A stretch of 32,577 nt of DNA from Pelagibacteraceae bacterium AG-390-L03 (GTDB lineage: Bacteria; Pseudomonadota; Alphaproteobacteria; Pelagibacterales; Pelagibacteraceae). The DNA lies in NCBI GenBank assembly GCA_003279685.1, contig QCHA01000009.1, positions 1 through 32,577 of the forward strand, in the 5' to 3' direction. Positions 23,298 to 31,734 of this stretch are shown in pieces. The notes beneath the pieces are model-generated. The model did not search any database and had not been told where the DNA came from. It worked only from the letters and a program-made list of their open reading frames with translations. The translations under genes and the position numbers were made by a program. Positions within the stretch are counted from its first letter, which is position 1. Every line of letters begins with the position of its first letter.

Positions 23298-26039
23298 TTA
23301 TCTAAACCATCCTTTTAATCCTACTTGTCCAGGTGTTTTTTTATAAATTTCTCTTTCATAGGTAGTAAGAGGCACAAGTGTTATGGTGAAAAATAAATCT
23401 TCAGTAGGAACTAAATCTTTATCACTATAAAAAGTTTTATTAAATTTTACTGCTGCTGTTAAACAGTCGTTCTGATACTCATAACTTAAATTATAATATT
23501 CTGTTAAATTTATTTCTTTATTTCTTCTTGTAGAAAATTTCAAAGAAGTATTGTCGTTAACTTTATATTCAGTTACATTTGAAATTACATGGGTTGAACC
23601 CACTTCATTTCGTGACTCAGTAAAATCAAAAGTAGTCACAAAATTGTTAATTTTAATTTCAGTATTAATTGTACTTGAGTCTAATGTTTGTAAGTCATTA
23701 TCTAAAGAAAATTGATAACTTAGATTAACATTTTCAAATAAATGATTATTTATAGATCCAAAAATGTTAGAATTTTTTTGATTGATTGTTGAACTAGTTG
23801 GTATATCATTTTCATTATTATCTCTCATAACTGTTGCTAATTTAAGTTCTAAATATTTATCTTTAATATCTTCTGATTGATCAAATTCTATTTGATCAAA
23901 TTTATAATCCAAACCAAATGTAAGTGATTTTCCTGCCTCATAATCGTCAGTTATTGCAAGTCTATTTATGCTAAATGCATTATTTGCATTTATAGTTGAG
24001 GATTTTCCACTATGGTCATTCATATTATTAGCTGGATTAATTCTAAAAGATACTTTTGGTGTTAAAGTTTCATTGCTTGAATTTTTAGATTTTATTAGTG
24101 GATATAAGGTATCAAATTTAAAAATACTCATACCATCTATTTGTGCACTTGATGTATAAGTGGTATCGTTTTTTGCAATTATATTTGAATTTTTGAAATA
24201 TAAATCAAAATTACTTTTAAAACCTAGGTTTGATATAAAATCTCTTGATCCGTAATTAAGTGAGTTATTGATAGATGTTTTTAGATTGTTTGTATTCTTA
24301 AGAGTATTGTCTCCACTTGAAGAAAAATTAAGTGAACTATTGAAATCATTATCTGGAAGTATCCAATTTAAATTTTTTGTAAAATCATAATATGGTAATG
24401 TATATTGATATTTATCACTAGAATTTGATGTTCCTAATGACTCATAAACTTGAACACCAGTTGAAAAATTTTGATCATCTTTATCCAAGTAAAACTTAAA
24501 ATTTGAATTCATAGTAGATGAACTTTCAGGCATATTAGAATTTTTAGGAAAAATATTCTGAAAAACTTTTAGATAGGTGTCATTATTTACCCTTTCAACT
24601 TGAGCCTCAAATTTACTTAGTGAATAATTTGGAATTTTTAAATTATGTATAAAATCTAAAGATAGATGATTGGCATTTCGCCACTTATTATCACTTCGTG
24701 AATTGTAATCTCTTAGAAAACCAAAATCAGCAATTAAAGAGGAATTTTTATATTTTTTTCTATACTCACCTTGTAAGAGGTATTTTTCTTTTTCAAATTT
24801 AGGCGTTTTTTCAAAAAATGTTGGCTTAAATGTTATATCTTGATCCTTACCTAAAGTTTTAAAATAAGGGATATACAGTGAAGATCCCAATGTTTCTGAA
24901 TTATTAAATTGAGGGCGTAAAAAGCCACTTCTTCTTTTAATACTTGGATCTGGATGAAAGAATTTTGGAAAATATAACACAGGAACATCATAAATTTTTA
25001 AAATTGAATTCGTATAGATCATATTTTTTTTTATTTTATCATGTGTAATTTTTTCTGCTTTTATACTCCAAGGAGGACAGTCATTATTAATTTTGCAGCT
25101 AGTAAAAATTCCATTGTTAACGACTGTTTTATTTTTATCACTATATGATGAAGAGCCATATATTCTTGGATCATGATAGCCATATAATTTTGGATCTATT
25201 TCTAGTTTAAGCATTTCATTTTCAAACACGTTTTTGTGAATTTTAATCTTAGTTTCTTTAGCTAAATGGCTTTTATCTTTAAAATTAAAAAATCCTTCTG
25301 AAAAAAAATATTGGTCAATTTTATTTTCTTCAACTTTTGCTAAAACTTCAACTTCTTTACCTTTAAGTAGTTCTTTATTAATGTTGTATGTAAAGTTTTT
25401 AAGCTTATAAATATTTCCGCTATCATCTTCTACTAATGACTTATTTTGAGAAAATAAATCTTCAGAATTTCTCATATAAAAGACATTTTCTGAATTAAAT
25501 TTATATTTTCCTTCAATTAAAGCTTTAGTTTTACCTTTTGTAAAAATTTTCTCTTCATTTTTAAAATACGATATTTCATCTGCGTAAATAGTTGTGTCTT
25601 TTTTAAAATCTTTAGCTATAGCATTTTTTTTTGCATGAAAAGTATTTTTAATTTTATCATACTCTAGATTAGATGCTGTAATAGTATTATTATCATTAAC
25701 AGCTTTTGAATTACCGATTGTTAATATTTTTTCTTCATTTTTGAGATAAACAGCTTTATCAGAAGTAATAACTACATTATTTATTTTATCAGAATATTTG
25801 ACGTTTCCTTTGGCCTCTAAAATATTTGTAAGCTTGTTAAAGAAAAAATTTTCAGCAGTTATTGAGCTACCATCCTCAGATGTAGCAGTACCACCTTTGT
25901 AACCATTAATTTGATTTCCATCTTCTAGAATTTCAATTTCAGTAATATTAAATATAAACGGTTCATTTGCTTTTACAATTTTACACAAAAGAAAAAAACA
26001 AAATAAAATTAATAAAAAGCTTTTTAATTTATTTCTCAT
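23298..26039 (-). CDS. lptD: LPS-assembly outer-membrane protein LptD
   Basis: A 913-residue outer-membrane beta-barrel that inserts lipopolysaccharide into the outer leaflet. A signal peptide (about 1-24) precedes an OstA/LptA-like jellyroll region (about 30-250) with repeated NEEKI-type units near 101 and 161; the barrel follows. The family core LYFPKFFHPDPSIKRRSGFL is at about 355-373. Cysteines C315, C321 and C859 remain; E. coli LptD uses four, in two disulfides, so disulfide control is reduced or different. The start overlaps lptG by 11 bases; surA begins directly after its stop. Presence of the full export set implies an LPS-bearing outer membrane. Confidence 0.93.
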   Translation of the reverse strand: MRNKLKSFLLILFCFFLLCKIVKANEPFIFNITEIEILEDGNQINGYKGGTATSEDGSSITAENFFFNKLTNILEAKGNVKYSDKINNVVITSDKAVYLKNEEKILTIGNSKAVNDNNTITASNLEYDKIKNTFHAKKNAIAKDFKKDTTIYADEISYFKNEEKIFTKGKTKALIEGKYKFNSENVFYMRNSEDLFSQNKSLVEDDSGNIYKLKNFTYNINKELLKGKEVEVLAKVEENKIDQYFFSEGFFNFKDKSHLAKETKIKIHKNVFENEMLKLEIDPKLYGYHDPRIYGSSSYSDKNKTVVNNGIFTSCKINNDCPPWSIKAEKITHDKIKKNMIYTNSILKIYDVPVLYFPKFFHPDPSIKRRSGFLRPQFNNSETLGSSLYIPYFKTLGKDQDITFKPTFFEKTPKFEKEKYLLQGEYRKKYKNSSLIADFGFLRDYNSRSDNKWRNANHLSLDFIHNLKIPNYSLSKFEAQVERVNNDTYLKVFQNIFPKNSNMPESSSTMNSNFKFYLDKDDQNFSTGVQVYESLGTSNSSDKYQYTLPYYDFTKNLNWILPDNDFNSSLNFSSSGDNTLKNTNNLKTSINNSLNYGSRDFISNLGFKSNFDLYFKNSNIIAKNDTTYTSSAQIDGMSIFKFDTLYPLIKSKNSSNETLTPKVSFRINPANNMNDHSGKSSTINANNAFSINRLAITDDYEAGKSLTFGLDYKFDQIEFDQSEDIKDKYLELKLATVMRDNNENDIPTSSTINQKNSNIFGSINNHLFENVNLSYQFSLDNDLQTLDSSTINTEIKINNFVTTFDFTESRNEVGSTHVISNVTEYKVNDNTSLKFSTRRNKEINLTEYYNLSYEYQNDCLTAAVKFNKTFYSDKDLVPTEDLFFTITLVPLTTYEREIYKKTPGQVGLKGWFR

Positions 26040-27102
26040 TTACATTAACTAACATTATTAAATTAACCAAACTCAAAAATATAATTGGTGTCCATATCGA
26101 TACTATTAATGGAAGTTTTTCAGTTGATCCCATTACATTAAAGAAATTATTTATATAATAAATTACAACTGAAAAAAATAGACCAATTATTATCTTCAAG
26201 ACTTTGCTACTAGATTTCTTTGTATTGAGCATTATGATTGATGATAGAATTGTCATTATTACCAAAAATATAGGGTATGTTGCAACTTTATAAATTTGCA
26301 TATCAACATCTACGGTTGAATAATTTAGTGTCTTATAGTTTTGTCTTAAATCGATAAGTTTTAGCAAAGATAAAGATGACAAATTTGAAAATAAACTTTC
26401 AATTCTCTTTTGATTAAAATTAGATCTAAATTTTATTAAATCAATTTTTTGATTAATATTATTTTTGAATATTGTGGCATCATAAATCAACCATTCATTA
26501 TTTTTAATGTCAATCTTATCACTTTTTATACTTCTGATTAATTTAAAATCTTCATCAAAAGTTGTTATAAAAGTATTAGTTAAAAAATTATTATCAATTT
26601 TTGATGAATTGATAATACTAGTTTCGTTACCAACAACATCCTTCATCCATAATCCATTTTTATTTATAACCGCTAAATAAATTTTGTCTTCTGAAAATTG
26701 GTTTTTAATTTGTATGTAATAATGTTGCAGATTAGATGAAAACGAATAGAAAACTGTTATAGTTAAAATCCCTATAAAAAAGCTTACCAGACTTAATATA
26801 TTTATTATCTTAATATTTTTAAGACCAGAATATTTAAATATATTTATTTCATCATTATTAAATAGCTTGAGAAAAAAAAATTGAGTTGCTATTAAAAAAA
26901 TAAAAGGGAACATTTCAAAAATTACTGAAGGTGAGCTCATTAGAGATAGATAAATAGGATATAGCGAATTAACTTCTTTATTACTAAAAAATTCAATTTC
27001 TTTTAAAATATTTAAAATAAATACAAGACTAATCATAATGAAAAAAACATTAAGAAATGACTTTAAAAATCCATTGACTAAAAATTTTGTATACGTTTTC
27101 AT
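26029..27102 (-). CDS. lptG: LPS export permease LptG
   Basis: A 357-residue inner-membrane subunit of the LptB2FG transporter, which extracts LPS and passes it to the periplasmic bridge. Three hydrophobic segments near the N-terminus (about 12-32, 53-75, 95-120), a periplasmic jellyroll domain (about 130-260) and three C-terminal segments give the usual LptF/LptG layout. It begins one base after lptF ends and overlaps lptD by 11 bases. The F versus G naming follows gene order and the C-terminal MGSTEKLPL region; the two subunits are paralogues. Confidence 0.87.
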   Translation of the reverse strand: MKTYTKFLVNGFLKSFLNVFFIMISLVFILNILKEIEFFSNKEVNSLYPIYLSLMSSPSVIFEMFPFIFLIATQFFFLKLFNNDEINIFKYSGLKNIKIINILSLVSFFIGILTITVFYSFSSNLQHYYIQIKNQFSEDKIYLAVINKNGLWMKDVVGNETSIINSSKIDNNFLTNTFITTFDEDFKLIRSIKSDKIDIKNNEWLIYDATIFKNNINQKIDLIKFRSNFNQKRIESLFSNLSSLSLLKLIDLRQNYKTLNYSTVDVDMQIYKVATYPIFLVIMTILSSIIMLNTKKSSSKVLKIIIGLFFSVVIYYINNFFNVMGSTEKLPLIVSIWTPIIFLSLVNLIMLVNVNEK

Positions 27103-27103
27103 G

Positions 27104-28225
27104 TTATAATTTCCTAGATGAAAGTTTTAATCTATAAATAAAAAATAAGTAAAAAATCATAGTTATAATTATTGGTAAAATTGAAATTGAGATATTTTTT
27201 ATTAAATTATTAGTTATGTAACCTAGAGAACTTTCAGATAAAATAATTATTCCAAAACCTATAAAAAAAACAAAAAATTTATTTTTGTTATATTTAAGAT
27301 TTTCTTTCGAAGTTAATATTAAGAGCAATGAAATTAAGATTAAAACTGGCAAATAAAAAGGACTTATTAATCGTTTAAATAATTCTTTATATATATTTCT
27401 AGGATTATTTTTGTTACAATTTATTATTTTATAACTCTTTATCCCAAAAATATATTGAATACATTTAATCAAAGATGCTGTGGATTGTTCTTGAATTTTT
27501 TTATGCGTAACAAGATGAGAGTCCATTTTTGCTAGACCAAAATCTGACTTAGAAAAATCAAAGTTGGTAATATTTTTACCATTTTGTGTTAAAGTTTGAC
27601 CATCATAAAGAACCAAAATTCTTTCATTACCTTTTAATTCAAAAACTCCTTTTTTAGCAAATGTGATTTGAAATCCTTTTTCAGCGTTATTTTTTTTTAT
27701 ATAAATATTATTAAAATTTTCATTTTCATCTTTGCCTTCAGCATATATAGTTAAGCCTTTAACAGTATCATTAAATTTTTTTGGTTTTATTAGACCTTCG
27801 AAATAATCTATGTCTGAAGATCTTAATTTTGATCTAGCTATTTCCTGAGATTTTGGAACAACTATTGATAAAAGTATAATTTGGACCAACATAACCAAAA
27901 TTGAAATCCAGAAAAAAAAATTTACTATACTTATTTTATTAACACCATGGTTCCAAAAAATAATTAATTCATTATTAGTCTCATATTTAATGAATGTATA
28001 TGAAAAGCTAAAAAAAAGTGCAAAAGGTAAAATTCTACTAATAATTTTTGGAAAATTTAACAAAGTATAATTGAAATAGACATTATAATTTCTACCATCA
28101 TCAATCATAATATCTAAAAAATTTACTGCTTGAAAAACCCAAATGATTGTGCTGATACCGAATAAAGCTAAAAAGAAAAATGTTAAGCAATCTAGTAGCA
28201 GTTTTCTAAATATAATTTTTTTCAT
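27104..28225 (-). CDS. lptF: LPS export permease LptF
   Basis: A 373-residue paralogue of LptG with the same layout: N-terminal membrane segments (about 10-32, 55-78, 95-120), periplasmic domain with the segment YFEGLIKPKKFNDTVKGLT, and C-terminal membrane segments. It is the first gene of the leftward LPS/surA/pdxA/ksgA run. Its ATG at 28225 lies 60 bases from divergent pepA, and the pepA -35 element touches its start codon. The ATPase LptB is not in the window and must be encoded elsewhere. Confidence 0.87.
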   Translation of the reverse strand: MKKIIFRKLLLDCLTFFFLALFGISTIIWVFQAVNFLDIMIDDGRNYNVYFNYTLLNFPKIISRILPFALFFSFSYTFIKYETNNELIIFWNHGVNKISIVNFFFWISILVMLVQIILLSIVVPKSQEIARSKLRSSDIDYFEGLIKPKKFNDTVKGLTIYAEGKDENENFNNIYIKKNNAEKGFQITFAKKGVFELKGNERILVLYDGQTLTQNGKNITNFDFSKSDFGLAKMDSHLVTHKKIQEQSTASLIKCIQYIFGIKSYKIINCNKNNPRNIYKELFKRLISPFYLPVLILISLLLILTSKENLKYNKNKFFVFFIGFGIIILSESSLGYITNNLIKNISISILPIIITMIFYLFFIYRLKLSSRKL

Positions 28226-28253
28226 TGAATTTTCTAAATTTTAACAATATATA
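28225..28253 (+). promoter_or_regulatory. Likely pepA-ndk promoter
   Basis: TTGAAT (28225-28230) and TATATA (28248-28253) are separated by exactly 17 bases. A start near 28260 would leave a leader of about 26 bases holding AGGAG at 28268-28272, 13 bases before the pepA ATG. The -35 element overlaps the first base of the divergent lptF start codon, showing how compressed the spacer is. Confidence 0.45.
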
Positions 28254-28285
28254 GCATTCTACTCGTTAGGAGTGTATTTAAATTT

Positions 28286-29743
28286 ATGACAATTCAAATT
28301 AATTATAAAAGTATTATTCCAAAAAAAGTTTCATCAAACCTAGTCTTATTTGTTGATGAAAAATTCAGTATTGGTGGATTAAAAAAACATATTTCAAATT
28401 CTGAATTTTCATACATTTTAGATTTATTAAAAAATAGTGATCTAAAAAAAGATTTACTTGTCTTTGAAATTAACTCAAAAAAAACAATTTTTTTAACTTC
28501 AATTAAGAAAGATATAAAAACTTCTGACATAGAGAGTTTGGGAGCTAAATTTCATAGTTATATAGACTATGATAAAAAAAATGAGTATTTTGTGAACTCA
28601 GATACTATCAAAAGCAAAATTAAAAATTTTGTTGGATATTTTTTACATGGAATAAAATTAAAATCTTATGAATTTAATATTTATAAATCAAAAAAAGATA
28701 AAAAACTTGTTTCAATAAATGTTATTGGAAATAAAAACAAAATATCCAAACAGGATCAATTAAGATTTAAAGCATTAGAAGAGGGAACTTTTTTTGCAAG
28801 AGATCTAGTTTCTGAGCCAGGAAATATTTTACACCCTGATGAATATGCAAAAAGGATAAATTCACTTAAAAAATTTGGATTAAAAATTAATATTTATGAT
28901 GAAAAGAAATTAAAAAAACTTGGAATGAATGCATTACTTGGAGTTGGGCAAGGTAGTATTAGAGGATCGTATCTTGCAACAATGGAGTGGAATGGAACAA
29001 AAAATAGTTCCAAACCGTTAGCATTTGTTGGAAAAGGTGTTTGTTTTGATACAGGTGGTATTTCACTTAAGCCTGCTAAGTTTATGGAAGACATGACTTA
29101 TGATATGGCTGGTTCTGCTACAGTAGTTGGATTAATGAAAAACTTAGCTGTAAGAAAAGCTAAGATTAATGCAGTTGGTGTTGTAGGGCTTGTAGAGAAT
29201 ATGCCAGGTGGAAATGCTCAAAGACCAGGAGATATTGTTAAATCATATAGTGGTAAAACAATTGAAATTTTAAATACGGATGCAGAGGGTCGATTAGTTT
29301 TAGCAGATGCACTTACCTTTACAGAAAAAAAATTCAAACCTAAATTTATGGTTGATTTAGCAACTCTTACTGGTGCAATTATAGTTTCTCTTGGATCAGA
29401 GTATGCAGGTCTTTTTTCAAATGATGATAAATTATCTAATCAATTAATAAAAGCTGGAGATAAAGTTGATGAAAAATTATGGAGAATGCCTCTTCACAAA
29501 AATTTTGATAAATTGATAGACTCTAAAAATGCAGATATGCAAAATATTAATTACGTTGGTGGAGCAGGATCAACAACTGCAGCACAATTTTTACAGAGAT
29601 TTGTTTTAAACAAAACACCTTGGGCACATTTAGATATAGCTGGTATGGCTTTCTCAAAATATGGTGGAGCGTTAAATTCAGGTGGTGCAACAGGTTACGG
29701 TGTAAGATTATTAAATAAACTAATAGAGGACGATTATGAGTAA
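28286..29743 (+). CDS. pepA: Leucyl aminopeptidase, M17 family
   Basis: A 485-residue cytosolic dimetal aminopeptidase that removes N-terminal residues from peptides. All expected residues are present: K250 and D255 (FVGKGVCFDTGG), K262, D273, and D332, E334, R336 in NTDAEGRLVLADAL, each exactly 20 positions before its E. coli PepA equivalent. The diverged N-terminal domain (1-150) is typical. E. coli PepA also binds DNA; whether this one does is unknown. It overlaps ndk by 8 bases, so the two are co-translated. Confidence 0.95.
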   Translation: MTIQINYKSIIPKKVSSNLVLFVDEKFSIGGLKKHISNSEFSYILDLLKNSDLKKDLLVFEINSKKTIFLTSIKKDIKTSDIESLGAKFHSYIDYDKKNEYFVNSDTIKSKIKNFVGYFLHGIKLKSYEFNIYKSKKDKKLVSINVIGNKNKISKQDQLRFKALEEGTFFARDLVSEPGNILHPDEYAKRINSLKKFGLKINIYDEKKLKKLGMNALLGVGQGSIRGSYLATMEWNGTKNSSKPLAFVGKGVCFDTGGISLKPAKFMEDMTYDMAGSATVVGLMKNLAVRKAKINAVGVVGLVENMPGGNAQRPGDIVKSYSGKTIEILNTDAEGRLVLADALTFTEKKFKPKFMVDLATLTGAIIVSLGSEYAGLFSNDDKLSNQLIKAGDKVDEKLWRMPLHKNFDKLIDSKNADMQNINYVGGAGSTTAAQFLQRFVLNKTPWAHLDIAGMAFSKYGGALNSGGATGYGVRLLNKLIEDDYE

Positions 29744-30146
29744 TATTGAACTAACATTATCAATTATTAAGCCAGATGCTGTCGAAAGAAATTTAGATAT
29801 TGAAATAAAGGAAATGTTTAAAAATAAAGGTTTTTCAATTGTAAAAGAAAAAAAAATTCAAATTGAAAAATCAGAAGCTGAAAAATTTTATAAGGTTCAT
29901 GAGACAAAACCATTTTATAATGATCTATGTGCTTATTTATCTTCTGGACCAATTGTAGTTATGGTTCTTGAAAAAGAAAATGCAGTATTAGATAATAGAG
30001 AGTTAATGGGTGCCACTAACCCAAATGATGCAGAAGAAGGAACTATCAGAAAAAAATATGGAATTTCTATTGATAAAAACTCTGTGCACGGATCTGACAG
30101 TGTTGAAAACGCAAAAATTGAAATAGATTTCTTTTTTAAAGACTAA
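29736..30146 (+). CDS. ndk: Nucleoside diphosphate kinase
   Basis: A 136-residue enzyme balancing NTP and dNTP pools. The phosphohistidine H118 lies in NSVHGSDS; ATNPNDAEEGTIRKKYG and the start LSIIKPDAVERN are family hallmarks. GAGGA shortly before the ATG gives a good ribosome site inside the end of pepA. The 3' end overlaps the convergent purN gene by 11 bases. Confidence 0.96.
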   Translation: MSNIELTLSIIKPDAVERNLDIEIKEMFKNKGFSIVKEKKIQIEKSEAEKFYKVHETKPFYNDLCAYLSSGPIVVMVLEKENAVLDNRELMGATNPNDAEEGTIRKKYGISIDKNSVHGSDSVENAKIEIDFFFKD

Positions 30147-30714
30147 GTGCTTTTATTATAGCTGCTGGATATAGCTTATGCTCTTGGATTAAAACCCTTT
30201 TTGCTAAAGTTTTAGAAGTATCAAGTTTTTTAATTTTCACTTTTTTTTGAATAATAATTTTGCCAGAATCAAGTCTAGAATTTACAAAGTGCACAGTACA
30301 ACCCGAATATTTATCTTTATTTATAATTGCTCTTTCATGAGTATTTAATCCTTTATATTTTGGGAGAAGGGAAGGGTGAATATTAAGAATTTTTCCTTTA
30401 AAATTCTTAATAAAACTTCTTGATAAAATTTTCATAAAACCTGCAAGACAAATTAAATGAATGTCACTTTTTTTTAATTCATTGATAGCTTTTTTTTCAG
30501 ATAAAGTATTTTTAAAATCAAATACCTTTTTTTTAATTTTGTAAATATTTGCATATTGTAAACCTTTTGCATTATAATTATTTGAAATAATCATTTTAAT
30601 AATTATTGGTGATTTTTTAAGTTTTGAAAATTTGATAAGAGATTTTAAATTACTACCTGTTCCTGAAATAAAAACTGCTATATTTATTTTATTAGATCCA
30701 GTTAACAGAGCCAT
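30136..30714 (-). CDS. purN: Phosphoribosylglycinamide formyltransferase
   Basis: A 192-residue folate-dependent GAR transformylase, third step of purine synthesis. Catalytic N111, H113 and D149 are present in ILNIHPSLLPKYKG and SRLDSGKI; FISGTGSNL (15-23) binds the GAR phosphate. It follows purM with a 23-base overlap; no nearer start is available, so the ATG at 30714 is kept. The end overlaps ndk by 11 bases in opposite orientation. Confidence 0.95.
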   Translation of the reverse strand: MALLTGSNKINIAVFISGTGSNLKSLIKFSKLKKSPIIIKMIISNNYNAKGLQYANIYKIKKKVFDFKNTLSEKKAINELKKSDIHLICLAGFMKILSRSFIKNFKGKILNIHPSLLPKYKGLNTHERAIINKDKYSGCTVHFVNSRLDSGKIIIQKKVKIKKLDTSKTLAKRVLIQEHKLYPAAIIKALSL

Positions 30715-31723
30715 TTAGTTTAACTTTTTCTTTAAAATTTTTAGTAATTTTTCCTATGACATAAGGTTTAAAATTATTCTTAAAGCACCTTTTAATTTGA
30801 TTTAATTTTTTTGGATTAGTAATTAAACAAAAACCAACACCACAATTGAAAGTTTTAAGCATTTCTTTATCTGTTATTCCTTTTTTATGAAGCCATTTGA
30901 AAATTTTAGATGTTTTTATTAAGTCTAAATTTATTTCAGCTGTGAAATTATCTGGAATAACTCTTTGAATATTATCAGCTAAACCTCCTCCAGTAATATT
31001 AGCACATCCATTAATCAAATTTTTATCTATTAATTTTAAAACTTCATTTACATAAATTTTAGTCGGTTTGATTAATTCTTTCTTTAAAAAAATATTTTTT
31101 TTTATATCTATTTTTTTTTGTTTAAGAAGATAACGTACTAAAGAATATCCATTTGAATGAAGACCATTTGAAGGTATAGCTAAAATTAAATCATTATTTT
31201 TAATTTTATCTTTACTTAAAATTTTATTTTTACCAACGATCCCAACCGCAAAACCAGCAATATCAAATTTGCCTTTTTCATAAGTACCAGGCATCTCAGC
31301 TGTTTCTCCACCAACTAATTCACAATTAGATAACTTGCATCCTTTTACAATACCTTTGATGATTAATTTTAATTTTTTTAAATCAATTTTATTTATAGAA
31401 ATGTAATCTAAAAATAGTAGAGGCTTTGCACCTTGAACAATTAAATCATTTACACTCATTGCAACCAAATCAATTCCAATAGTGTCATATTTATTAAGTG
31501 TGTTAGCGATTTCTACTTTGGTACCAACTCCATCAGTGCACGCAACAATTTTAGGTTGTTTTATGTGATTTGGAATGTCTGATACAGAACCAAAACCACC
31601 AATATTTGAAAACTTTTTTTTGCCTTTTTTTTTTGATGAAACAGATGAAATGAAATTAACAAATTTATCAGCAGCATTTATATTAACTCCACTTTTTTTA
31701 TAGGTTATTAATTTATTATTCAT
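30692..31723 (-). CDS. purM: Phosphoribosylformylglycinamidine cyclo-ligase
   Basis: A 343-residue AIR synthetase closing the imidazole ring in the fifth purine step. Motifs include YKKSGVNINAAD (8-19), CTDGVGTKVEIA, DLVAMSVNDLIVQGAKPL, ELVGGETAEMPGTY and the C-terminal NITGGGLADNIQRV. Normal length. It overlaps purN by 23 bases, an arrangement common in proteobacteria. Its start lies only 11 bases from the start of the divergent DUF2066 gene, so its promoter must be inside that gene; TATAAT on the minus strand at 31770-31775 is a candidate -10. Confidence 0.96.
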   Translation of the reverse strand: MNNKLITYKKSGVNINAADKFVNFISSVSSKKKGKKKFSNIGGFGSVSDIPNHIKQPKIVACTDGVGTKVEIANTLNKYDTIGIDLVAMSVNDLIVQGAKPLLFLDYISINKIDLKKLKLIIKGIVKGCKLSNCELVGGETAEMPGTYEKGKFDIAGFAVGIVGKNKILSKDKIKNNDLILAIPSNGLHSNGYSLVRYLLKQKKIDIKKNIFLKKELIKPTKIYVNEVLKLIDKNLINGCANITGGGLADNIQRVIPDNFTAEINLDLIKTSKIFKWLHKKGITDKEMLKTFNCGVGFCLITNPKKLNQIKRCFKNNFKPYVIGKITKNFKEKVKLNGSVNWI

Positions 31724-31734
31724 TAATATGTTTT

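Noticed and set aside
20633..28225. Placement of pdxA and ksgA beside LPS assembly genes as a novel operon
   Set aside because: lptD-surA-pdxA-ksgA is an old, common proteobacterial order, including in E. coli, so it is not new.
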